64,000 nucleotides of DNA. Origin: JAVVEG01 sp032251455 (GTDB taxonomy: Bacteria; Pseudomonadota; Gammaproteobacteria; Pseudomonadales; Pseudohongiellaceae). The notes beneath the pieces were generated by a model. That model was not told where the DNA came from and made no database searches. It was given only the letters and a program-made list of their open reading frames with translations. Positions 35,200 through 43,047 of the stretch are shown here, one piece after another; the first letter of the stretch is position 1, and every line of letters begins with the position of its first letter. Position numbers and translations under genes: made by a program. The stretch lies in assembly GCA_032251455.1 (NCBI GenBank), contig JAVVEG010000007.1, positions 1 to 64,000 on the forward strand, written 5' to 3'.

Positions 35200-36417
35200 A
35201 TGTTGCGTCTCACAACTTTCACCCTCCTACTGCTCTTGCTGACAAATCCGCTTTCCGCGCAGGAGCAGCAGACCCGGACAGATTTCACTTCCTGGCCCCA
35301 GGTACTCAACGAAGCCCGCTCCCAGACTGTTTATTTCAATGCCTGGGGCGGAGAACAACGCAACAATGATTTCCTCGCCTGGGTCGCAGCGCGGGTTGAA
35401 GCGCTTTACAGCATTGATCTGCAGCATGTCAAACTGGGCGACACCGCCGAGGCTGTATCCCGGGTACTGGCAGAAAAACAGGCTGGGAATACTGACAATG
35501 GCGCCATTGATCTGATCTGGCTCAATGGCGAAAACTTTGCCAGTATGAAGGAAAATGGCCTTCTCTTTGGCCCCTGGGCGGAACAACTGCCCAACCATGC
35601 CCTGCTCGATGCGGAAAACCACCCTGAAGTCCGCTATGACTTTACCGTACCGGTGGAGGGCATGGAGTCACCCTGGTTACGGGCACACCTGGTTTTCTAC
35701 TACGATTCGGAACTGGTCAGCGCCCCCCCCTTGAGCATCCCCGCCCTGCTGGACTGGACCTCACGTCACCCCGGTGAATTCACCTACCCACGTCCCCCCA
35801 ACTTCCTGGGCACCACTTTTCTGAAACAGGCTGCTCTTGAGCTTGCCACAACGCCAGCAGCCTTGTATCAGCCGGTCACCGAAGCCGATTTTGAACAGGT
35901 GACAGCCCCGTTGTGGGAGTTTCTCGACCGCTTGCATCCCCATTTATTGCGTTCCGGGCGCAGCTTTCCCGCCAGCGGGGCTGAATTACGACGCTATATG
36001 AGTGATGGTGAGATAGCTCTGGCTTTTTCCTTCAATCCGGCCGAAGCCATGCTCGCTATCAAAAACGGGGAATTACCACCCTCTGTACGCAGCTATGTGC
36101 TCAGTGGCGGCACCCTGGCCAATGTCAGCTTCCTGGCCATACCCTTCAATGCCAGGAGCAAAGCAGCAGCGATGGCCGTAGCCAACTTCCTGCTCTCACC
36201 CGAAGCCCAGGCGCGGGCGCAAGATCCTGATTTTCTGGGCAGCACGGCGGTCATTGCCCTGTCGCAACTGAATCCGGCTCAACGCCAGCTCTTCAATTTC
36301 CAGCGCCACCCTGCTCTGCCTGCAGCCGAAGAGTTGCAGCGCCAGTTACAAGAACCTCACCCCAGCTGGATGCCTGCCCTGGAGCAGGCCTGGCTGCAGC
36401 GTTACAGCGGCAGGTAG
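35200..36417 (+). CDS. ynjB: ABC importer substrate-binding protein, YnjB-like
   Basis: A 405-residue periplasmic binding protein; signal peptide MLRLTTFTLLLLLLTNPLSAQ. The two-lobe fold has YFNAWGGEQRNNDFLAWVAARVE and IDLIWLNGENFASMKENGLLFGPW, which I recognise from the YnjB (COG4134) family of solute-binding proteins. E. coli ynjBCD is encoded with the sulfurtransferase ynjE; its ligand is not established. The order B-C-D with a fused permease matches that operon. It is coupled tightly to the radical SAM gene before it and to the permease after it (6-bp gap). Confidence 0.85.
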   Translation: MLRLTTFTLLLLLLTNPLSAQEQQTRTDFTSWPQVLNEARSQTVYFNAWGGEQRNNDFLAWVAARVEALYSIDLQHVKLGDTAEAVSRVLAEKQAGNTDNGAIDLIWLNGENFASMKENGLLFGPWAEQLPNHALLDAENHPEVRYDFTVPVEGMESPWLRAHLVFYYDSELVSAPPLSIPALLDWTSRHPGEFTYPRPPNFLGTTFLKQAALELATTPAALYQPVTEADFEQVTAPLWEFLDRLHPHLLRSGRSFPASGAELRRYMSDGEIALAFSFNPAEAMLAIKNGELPPSVRSYVLSGGTLANVSFLAIPFNARSKAAAMAVANFLLSPEAQARAQDPDFLGSTAVIALSQLNPAQRQLFNFQRHPALPAAEELQRQLQEPHPSWMPALEQAWLQRYSGR

Positions 36418-36423
36418 ACCATC

Positions 36424-38103
36424 ATGCTCCGGGCGGCACCCGTGCTGATCATCCTGTTGCTGATTGGCCCCATCATGGTGGGACTGTTGATGGTTCTGCT
36501 GCCGGCTTTCGGCTATCTGCCAGCTCTCAATGCCACCGAATTCACCCTGACTCATTGGCAGGAACTGTTTGCCGTGCCAGGCCTTGTGCGCAGCCTGGGG
36601 ATCAGCCTGGTGGCCGGCTTGCTGACCCCCATCCTTGCCTTGAGCCTGGTATTTCTTTACCTGGCCACGGCCTCGGAGAGCTGGCTGGACCGCTGGATCA
36701 GACGGCTGGTCTCGCCTCTGCTGGCCGTACCCCATGCGGCGGCTGCCTTTGGACTGGCCTTTCTGATTGCCCCTTCCGGCTTGCTGTCCCGCCTTTTCTC
36801 GCCCTGGATGACTGGCTGGCAACGGCCACCGGATTTGCTGATCATCAACGATACTTATGGCATCAGTTTAATGCTTGGACTGGTCGTCAAGGAAATTCCG
36901 TTCCTGCTGTTGATGGCTCTGGCTGCCCTGCCCCAGCTTGACGTGCAGCGCCGGGTCGCCATGGCACGCTCACTGGGCTATCGACCCGGACTGGCCTGGA
37001 TGAAAACTGTTGCACCAGCACTCTATCCACTGCTGCGTTTACCGGTATTTGCCGTCATTGTCTTTGCCAGCTCGACCGTCGATGTCGCCATCATTCTTGG
37101 TCCCTCGCTGCCAGGCACCCTGAGCGTCATGGTCCTGGGTTGGTTCAGCGACCCGGACCTGGCTCATCGCTTCCTGGCAGCAGCCGGGGCACTGCTGCAA
37201 CTGGGCCTGAGCCTGACCGCAATCCTGATCTGGATGCTGCTGGAAGCCGTGGCGCGCCGGTACAACACCCATTGGCTGGAAAGCGGGCAACGGCATCATG
37301 GCGAAAAAATGATCTGGCTGCTCGGCCGGGGCGGGGTCAGTCTTGCGACGATTCTGACCGCAGGCAGTCTGCTCAGTCTGCTGATGAATGCCTTTGCCGG
37401 TTTCTGGCGCTTCCCGGCAAGCTTCCCCGACAGCCTGGTGCTGCGCCACTGGCTATCCGCCCTGCCCAGCCTGGGCCAACCACTGCTGAATACCGTCATC
37501 ATCAGTCTGGTCGCCACGGTGCTGGCCCTGGCCCTGGTCCTGGCTGCACTGGAAAACGAACACCGTCATCATTTGAAGACCAGGTCCAGCATCTGGTTCC
37601 TCTATCTGCCCTTGCTGGTACCACAGCTTGCCTTTCTGTTTGGCCTGGTTGTCTTCACCGAATCGCTGCAGTGGCAACCGGGGCTGCCCCTGGTCATTTT
37701 TGCCCATCTGATTTTTGTGCTGCCGTATGTATTCCTGACCCTGTCCGAGGCCTATCGTCGGCTGGACCCGCGCTGGAGCCAACTGGCCGCCACCCTGGGT
37801 GCCTCTCCCAACCGCAGCTTCTGGCGCATCCGCCTGCCCATGTTGTTGTCAGCCTGGTTGACAGCCGCCGCCATAGGCGCTGCCATCAGCATCAGTCAAT
37901 TCCTGCCCACCCAGTTGCTGGGTGCCGGCAGAGTACCCACCATCACCACCGAAGCAGTGGCCTTGGCATCAGGCGGCAACCGCAATATCATCTCGGTCTG
38001 GGCAATGGTGCAGGCCTTACTGCCCATGCTGGGGTTCATGCTGGCTTTGTCGGTTCCCCGTTTTTTGTGGCGCAACCGTCAAACCATGCGTTATTTGCAC
38101 TAA
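36424..38103 (+). CDS. ynjC: ABC importer permease, fused, YnjC-like
   Basis: A 559-residue inner-membrane permease made of two binding-protein-dependent transport domains in one chain (about 40-290 and 320-550), with around twelve membrane segments. The coupling-helix motif is visible in both halves (EIPFLLLMALAALPQLDVQRRVAMARSLGYRPG and EAYRRLDPRWSQLAATLGASPN). Fused permeases also occur in thiamine, iron and sulfate-type importers. It works with the ATPase at 38137 and the binding protein at 35200. Confidence 0.88.
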   Translation: MLRAAPVLIILLLIGPIMVGLLMVLLPAFGYLPALNATEFTLTHWQELFAVPGLVRSLGISLVAGLLTPILALSLVFLYLATASESWLDRWIRRLVSPLLAVPHAAAAFGLAFLIAPSGLLSRLFSPWMTGWQRPPDLLIINDTYGISLMLGLVVKEIPFLLLMALAALPQLDVQRRVAMARSLGYRPGLAWMKTVAPALYPLLRLPVFAVIVFASSTVDVAIILGPSLPGTLSVMVLGWFSDPDLAHRFLAAAGALLQLGLSLTAILIWMLLEAVARRYNTHWLESGQRHHGEKMIWLLGRGGVSLATILTAGSLLSLLMNAFAGFWRFPASFPDSLVLRHWLSALPSLGQPLLNTVIISLVATVLALALVLAALENEHRHHLKTRSSIWFLYLPLLVPQLAFLFGLVVFTESLQWQPGLPLVIFAHLIFVLPYVFLTLSEAYRRLDPRWSQLAATLGASPNRSFWRIRLPMLLSAWLTAAAIGAAISISQFLPTQLLGAGRVPTITTEAVALASGGNRNIISVWAMVQALLPMLGFMLALSVPRFLWRNRQTMRYLH

Positions 38104-38136
38104 GAGCCCTCGAGCCAGGAGTACACGCAAGACACC

Positions 38137-38778
38137 ATGAATCCCCTCGCCTTACACCTCAAGCAGATCAGGATAGACCTGCACGATGAGCAACTCATCG
38201 CCCTGGACGCTGTCATCGAGCCGGGAGAGATACTCACCGTCATGGGGCCATCCGGTTCCGGCAAATCGACTCTGCTGGCCTATCTTGCCGGTTTTCTTGC
38301 CCCTGTCTTCAAGGCCAGCGGTGAGATCATCCTGCACGAGCGCAGGCTGGATAAGCTGCCTGCCGAGCAACGGCGTATCGGCCTGCTGTTTCAGGACCCG
38401 CTGCTGTTCCCGCACTTGTCTGTGGGTGGCAATCTGCGCTTTGCCCTGCCTCCCACTGTAAGCAACAGGAAGACTGTGATTGCCTCCGGCCTGGCCACCA
38501 TGGGGCTGGATGGCTACGCCGAGCGCGATCCGGCAACACTTTCCGGAGGGCAGCGGGCCCGCGTTGCGCTGTTGCGCCTGCTCCTGTCAAAACCGGAAGC
38601 AGTACTGCTGGATGAACCCTTCTCCAAACTCGATGCCCATCTGCGCAAGGAAATCCGTCAGCAGGTTTTCACCAGCCTGCAACAGGCCGGCCTGCCCGGC
38701 GTGCTGGTCACGCATGATGCCGAAGACGCTGCCGCAGCCGGCGGCAGAATCATCACCCTCAGCAGCGCAGACGATTAA
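38137..38778 (+). CDS. ynjD: ABC importer ATP-binding protein, YnjD-like
   Basis: A 213-residue ABC ATPase. Walker A is GPSGSGKST (37-45), the signature is LSGGQRARVALLRLLLSKP and Walker B is AVLLDEPFSKLD, followed by VTHDAEDA. It is short for an importer ATPase, as in the YnjD family. Its stop codon overlaps the stop of the convergent secreted-protein gene, with no room for a terminator. Confidence 0.9.
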   Translation: MNPLALHLKQIRIDLHDEQLIALDAVIEPGEILTVMGPSGSGKSTLLAYLAGFLAPVFKASGEIILHERRLDKLPAEQRRIGLLFQDPLLFPHLSVGGNLRFALPPTVSNRKTVIASGLATMGLDGYAERDPATLSGGQRARVALLRLLLSKPEAVLLDEPFSKLDAHLRKEIRQQVFTSLQQAGLPGVLVTHDAEDAAAAGGRIITLSSADD

Positions 38779-39827
38779 AGAGCCGCTGCTTCCGCTTCCT
38801 GTCGCCGGGCACCAGCCAGGATGCCCGGCATGGCATAGTTACCCTCATGGCAGGCGTATTCGTACATCTGGCCTTCGCTGGCGTGAAAGCTCAGCTCAGC
38901 GGTCCAGGGCTGGCTGTACAGTTTGTCATCCTCAACGGTGAACTGGTAAACGATTTCGGTATCGGAGTAGCGGCTGAAGCGCTCGGTTATTTTGCCGCTG
39001 GCCGTGATCGGCACCGCGCTTTGCTCCATCTGCTGTGGATTGATGTTGACGGTTTCCACGATTAGCTGTCCGTTCTCATACCAGCCGCGCGAATCGCCGA
39101 ACCATTGTTGCCAGACTGCTGGCCGCAGATTGGCGCGGGCGGTGGCGGCATCCGGGTAGATCGGAATGATGCGTGCGTCATGCACCATTTCAACTTCAAT
39201 CACCACATAATCATCGGTCTGCACAAACCGGTAGGTACTGTTGTACAGCGTGCCCATCATGCCTGGCCCGGCCGTATTGCCAAAACCGATCAGGCAACGT
39301 TCGGACAAGGGGAGGGCTTCAGGGCCGGACATGTCGCCCACGCCGGTGGCATAACGCGCACCGAAATTGCGGCGCTGAAGCTCAGCTGCCGGTGTCATCA
39401 GGCGTGGTATCTGACCGTTGTCCGGATCGATGATGTAGGAGCTGCGGAACTCGCCTTTGACCCGCGCCAGTGACGAGCCCGGATCGATCCAGAAATCGTT
39501 GTAAGCGCGCAAACCAAAGTCGTCGCTGCCGGCCGCTGGTGCGGCGGGGATATCGGCATTGCCAGCTGCATCAGCATCAGGCGCCTCGAACTGACCTGCG
39601 GGCAAGCCGGCGATGCTGGTATTGGCGGCGATCTGCTGCGCCTGGGCCGCAGTGACCACCAGTGAGTCGACGTTCTCCGGACGGGTCAGTCGGGTCAGCG
39701 CCGCATTGGTCCAGAGGCCGCCCAGCTCCGGGCGGGGCTCTTCTTGCGCCCTGCTCATCGTGCTGCTGATGGCCAGGGTTAAACCAACGAGCTTGCATAT
39801 GGCGATGGAATGGCTGGTATTGAGCAT
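38775..39827 (-). CDS. Secreted protein of unknown function, paralogue 2 of 3
   Basis: A 350-residue exported protein, the closest relative of the gene at 15353; long blocks are nearly the same (for example ERCLIGFGNTAGPGMMGTLYN and ITERFSRYSDTEIVYQFTVEDD). Signal peptide MLNTSHSIAICKLVGLTLAI with cleavage near SRAQ. A low-complexity insert (DADAAGNADIPAAPAAGS) lengthens it. The start at 39827 has a GGGAGATC ribosome site. It converges on ynjD, with overlapping stop codons, and is divergent from a third, more distant paralogue. Confidence 0.8.
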   Translation of the reverse strand: MLNTSHSIAICKLVGLTLAISSTMSRAQEEPRPELGGLWTNAALTRLTRPENVDSLVVTAAQAQQIAANTSIAGLPAGQFEAPDADAAGNADIPAAPAAGSDDFGLRAYNDFWIDPGSSLARVKGEFRSSYIIDPDNGQIPRLMTPAAELQRRNFGARYATGVGDMSGPEALPLSERCLIGFGNTAGPGMMGTLYNSTYRFVQTDDYVVIEVEMVHDARIIPIYPDAATARANLRPAVWQQWFGDSRGWYENGQLIVETVNINPQQMEQSAVPITASGKITERFSRYSDTEIVYQFTVEDDKLYSQPWTAELSFHASEGQMYEYACHEGNYAMPGILAGARRQEAEAAAL

Positions 39828-39962
39828 GGCTGATCTCCCAGATTTTATTGTAAGCCGGAGGCTTTTATAGAAAGTAGCTCTGCAAAGGGCGAATGTAAAG
39901 TATGATCTTTTGGGCACACCTTTCGAGAAAAAAGGGCACGCTATTTATCTTGTGCGAAGAAG

Positions 39963-39981
39963 CCTCTGAACAAGTCTATGG
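39963..39981 (+). repeat. 19-bp orphan repeat, copy 2 (possible IS end)
   Basis: CCTCTGAACAAGTCTATGG differs at one position from the copy at 37-55 (minus strand). It lies between two divergent paralogous genes, outside any convincing gene. It may be the terminal repeat of an insertion sequence that has been lost, leaving one end. No transposase was found. Confidence 0.4.
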
Positions 39982-40052
39982 CCAGACATGGCCGCCAGCC
40001 GGTTTTTCATGGTACATTCCTGCCATGACGGTGGATGCAGGGCTGCAGGTTG

Positions 40053-41183
40053 ATGGCAATAATGAACACTTACGCTGGGAGGACTATCCGTTTGCGTTTG
40101 ACTGCGGACTGGGCTTCGGGCTTGCGCATGGTGGGTCTGAAACTGGCTATAAGTCTTAGCATGGCCCTGGGCATGAGCCTGGCCTCCAACCTCAGCGCTG
40201 CTGCCGACTGGCAGGTGCCGCGTACCGCCTCGGGGCACCCCGATCTACAGGGTATCTGGAGCAACGCCACGCAAACCCCACTGGAACGGCCAACAGCGCT
40301 TGGCAATCAGCGTTTCTATACCACTGAGGATGCTCTTGCGCGCGAACAGAGGGCGCAGCTGGCAGAAGAACGCGCCAACAGCCCCAGTGACCCCAACCGC
40401 TCCCCTCCCACCGATGGCAATACCGCCGCCGGTTATAACGCTTTCTGGCTGGACCGGGGCACCAATATCGCCCGTATCGATGGCGAGTACCGCACCTCGA
40501 TGATCATCTCGCCAGAGAACGGCCGCATCCCCTGGCTCCCTGAGTCCGAGCGTCAACCCAACCAGCTGGCTCGCTGGCTGGCCCAGCCCGGAGTTGCTCC
40601 TTTTGACGGCCCGGAACTGCAGAGCATCGGCGAACGCTGCCTTCTGTTTTTCGATTTCCGCACATCCAATTCCAGCGCCGGCCCGCCCATGATGCCGATC
40701 ATCTATAACAACAATTACCAGATCGTGCAGACTGAAGACTATGTCGTCATTCTTGCCGAGATGATGCATGATGCCCGCATCATCCGCATCGATGATGAGC
40801 ACCAGCCGGCCTCTATCCGCAAATGGATGGGCGATTCCGTTGGCCATTGGCAGGGCGATACCCTGGTCGTGGTCACGCGCAACTTCCATCCCCAACAATC
40901 ACATTACGGAGCCAGCCCGGACCTGGTCGTCACCGAGCACTTCACCCGCACGGCGGAAGATCAGATCGACTATCGCTTCACCATGGATGACCCTGCCGTT
41001 TACAGTGCCCCCTGGACTGCCGAGATGCCATTGCGGGCACGACCGGCCGAGGAAAAAATCTATGAATATGCCTGCCATGAAGGCAATTATGCCCTGATGG
41101 GCATACTAGCCGGGGCCAGGCGACAGGAACAGGACGCGCAAGAGGCACAAGAACGCGCCGAAAACCGCGTAGAAGAACGCTGA
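40053..41183 (+). CDS. Secreted protein of unknown function, paralogue 3 of 3 (divergent)
   Basis: About 376 residues. It shares the same block order as the other two (IWSNATQTPLERP, ERCLLFFDFRT, QIVQTEDYVVILAEMMHDARII, GDSVGHWQGDTLVVVTRNF, YEYACHEGNYALMGILAGAR) but at much lower identity. The start is uncertain: ATGs at 40053 and 40062 give a long, Arg-rich leader, while one at 40128 gives a normal signal peptide (MVGLKLAISLSMALGMSLAS); none has a good ribosome site. It ends in a charged coiled tail (QEQDAQEAQERAENRVEER). A small membrane protein follows after 6 bp. Confidence 0.7.
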   Translation: MAIMNTYAGRTIRLRLTADWASGLRMVGLKLAISLSMALGMSLASNLSAAADWQVPRTASGHPDLQGIWSNATQTPLERPTALGNQRFYTTEDALAREQRAQLAEERANSPSDPNRSPPTDGNTAAGYNAFWLDRGTNIARIDGEYRTSMIISPENGRIPWLPESERQPNQLARWLAQPGVAPFDGPELQSIGERCLLFFDFRTSNSSAGPPMMPIIYNNNYQIVQTEDYVVILAEMMHDARIIRIDDEHQPASIRKWMGDSVGHWQGDTLVVVTRNFHPQQSHYGASPDLVVTEHFTRTAEDQIDYRFTMDDPAVYSAPWTAEMPLRARPAEEKIYEYACHEGNYALMGILAGARRQEQDAQEAQERAENRVEER

Positions 41184-41189
41184 GACATA

Positions 41190-41858
41190 ATGACCTATAC
41201 CTTGCCATTGCGCCGCCGGAAACTGGTCTTGCTGCTGAGCCTGTGCAGCATCATTCTGCTTGGCATTCACAGCGGACTGACGCTTTACCATTACCTTGTC
41301 GATGAACTGCCCTGGCTGCTGCGTCAACTGTTCGACGTGGACGAGGAAAACAACATCCCCACCTGGTACTCATCAATCGCACTTTTCCTGGCGGCGCTGT
41401 TGCTCTTGTTGTTGGCCTCTGAAAAGAAAGCGACCCGCGACCCTTTCAGTATTTACTGGCTGGGGCTGAGTGCTGGTTTCCTGTTGCTGTCCCTGGATGA
41501 AATGGCCGGACTGCATGAAAGTCTCAATTCCGTGACGGAATCGTCCTGGGCTGTGTATGGAGCCGGGCTTGTGATTATTGTGGCGATTGCCTATCTGCGC
41601 TTTCTCTATCATTTGCCCACCAGGACCGCTGTGCAGTTCATCCTCTCCGGCGCCGTGTTTCTCGGCGGTGCCATCGGTGTCGAGTTGTATACCGAGCCCT
41701 ATCTGTACAATGATGCACTGGACACACTGGCCTACAATCTCTGGACCCCGGTAGAAGAAGGCATGGAAATGTTCGGGGTCATCCTGTTCATCAATGCCTT
41801 GCTCACGTATATGCATACCGATGCCGGGACCACCATCTCGACACAGATCAATCCCTGA
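41190..41858 (+). CDS. Multi-pass membrane protein, unknown
   Basis: A 222-residue inner-membrane protein with about six hydrophobic segments (for example LVLLLSLCSIILLGI, SSIALFLAALLLLLLA, SAGFLLLSLDEMAGLHES, AGLVIIVAIAYLRFLY). It carries acidic and His residues at membrane borders (LSLDEMAGLHE, VEEGMEMFG) that could bind a metal. No family name is given. It is coupled to the secreted protein before it (6-bp gap), so the pair may act together. Confidence 0.7.
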   Translation: MTYTLPLRRRKLVLLLSLCSIILLGIHSGLTLYHYLVDELPWLLRQLFDVDEENNIPTWYSSIALFLAALLLLLLASEKKATRDPFSIYWLGLSAGFLLLSLDEMAGLHESLNSVTESSWAVYGAGLVIIVAIAYLRFLYHLPTRTAVQFILSGAVFLGGAIGVELYTEPYLYNDALDTLAYNLWTPVEEGMEMFGVILFINALLTYMHTDAGTTISTQINP

Positions 41859-41892
41859 AACCCACTCCAGCCCGCAACCGGGTGAGCACTCC

Positions 41893-43020
41893 ATGTCGAC
41901 ACAGACACAGATACTGATACGAGAAGCCAGAGAAACGGACCTGGAGGCCTTGCATGCACTTGAAACCAGTTGCTTTGCCAGCGACCGGCTCAGCCGCAGA
42001 CGCCTGCGCCACTGGATTCAGGCTCGTAACCGGGAGTTTCTGGTTGCCGACCACGATGGCAGGCTGCTGGGTTATGGCCTGGTCCTGTTTCACGGCAAAA
42101 CCCGCCTGGCCCGGCTCTACTCCTTGGCAGTCGACAGCTCGGCCCGTGGTACCGGGCTGGGTCGCAGCCTCTTGCAGGCACTGGAAGCCGCTTCGGCACA
42201 CAGAGGCAGGTTGTTCATGCGTCTTGAGGTGGCTCAGGACAATCAGGCTGCCATCCTCCTTTATCAGCAATCAGGTTATGTGATATTCGGCACTTACGAA
42301 AAGTATTATGAAGACCAGCGCAATGCCGTGCGCATGCAGAAACTGATCCGTTACGCGCCCACACGCAAACGTGGTCACATTATCCCCTGGTATCAGCAAA
42401 CCACCCGGTTTACCTGCGGTCCGGCCGCACTGATGATGGCCATGGCCGGACTGAACAAAAAGCTGGTTCTCGATCAACAGATGGAGCTGGACATCTGGCG
42501 CGAAGCCACCACCATCTTCATGACCTCTGGCCATGGCGGTTGCCATCCTCTGGGCCTGGCACTGGCAGCTGAAAAACGTGGCTTCAAGGCCAGTGTCTAT
42601 ATCAACCAGAGTGGACCTCTGTTCCTGGAAGGGGTACGCAGCAATGAAAAAAAGGAAATTATCGCTCTGGTACATCATCAGTTCGTGGCACAGGCACATA
42701 AAACAGACTTGTCAGTCCATTATCAGGAGATCAGCCAGCAGGAGATTGAAACACAGATGCAGGATGGGGCAATGGTGCTGGTCCTGGTAAGCAGTTATCG
42801 CCTGGATCGAAAAAAAGCCCCGCACTGGGTGCTGGTAACAGCCATGGACGAGGAGTGTCTGTATGTGCATGACCCAGACCCCTCTCTTGAGGAACAGACC
42901 GGTCTGGATTGTGCCGACCTGCCCATTGCCAGGCAGGATTTCAGCCGGATGTCACAGTTTGGGCGGGACCGCTTGCGCACTGCCGTCATTATTCGTGCTG
43001 CCAAACCCGGCAAACGCTGA
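41893..43020 (+). CDS. GNAT acetyltransferase fused to a C39-like peptidase
   Basis: A 375-residue two-domain protein. Residues ~1-150 are a GNAT (RimI-like) acetyltransferase with the acetyl-CoA loop SSARGTGLGRSLL. Residues ~165-370 are a papain-like C39-type peptidase: nucleophile Cys in RFTCGPAALMMAM, His in APHWVLVT and Asp in YVHDPDP. Bacterial cysteine peptidases of this kind process leader peptides; fused to GNAT they are found beside RimK-like ATP-grasp proteins. That neighbour is present here, convergent at 43048. The ATG at 41893 gives the natural GNAT start. Its target peptide is unknown. Confidence 0.85.
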   Translation: MSTQTQILIREARETDLEALHALETSCFASDRLSRRRLRHWIQARNREFLVADHDGRLLGYGLVLFHGKTRLARLYSLAVDSSARGTGLGRSLLQALEAASAHRGRLFMRLEVAQDNQAAILLYQQSGYVIFGTYEKYYEDQRNAVRMQKLIRYAPTRKRGHIIPWYQQTTRFTCGPAALMMAMAGLNKKLVLDQQMELDIWREATTIFMTSGHGGCHPLGLALAAEKRGFKASVYINQSGPLFLEGVRSNEKKEIIALVHHQFVAQAHKTDLSVHYQEISQQEIETQMQDGAMVLVLVSSYRLDRKKAPHWVLVTAMDEECLYVHDPDPSLEEQTGLDCADLPIARQDFSRMSQFGRDRLRTAVIIRAAKPGKR

Positions 43021-43047
43021 AAGCCAGGCTGGACAACACTGATAAAC

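Noticed and set aside
37140..38189. Plus-strand frame of about 350 codons overlapping YnjC
   Set aside because: It lies in another frame inside the permease gene and reads as low-complexity Gly/Pro/Arg sequence.
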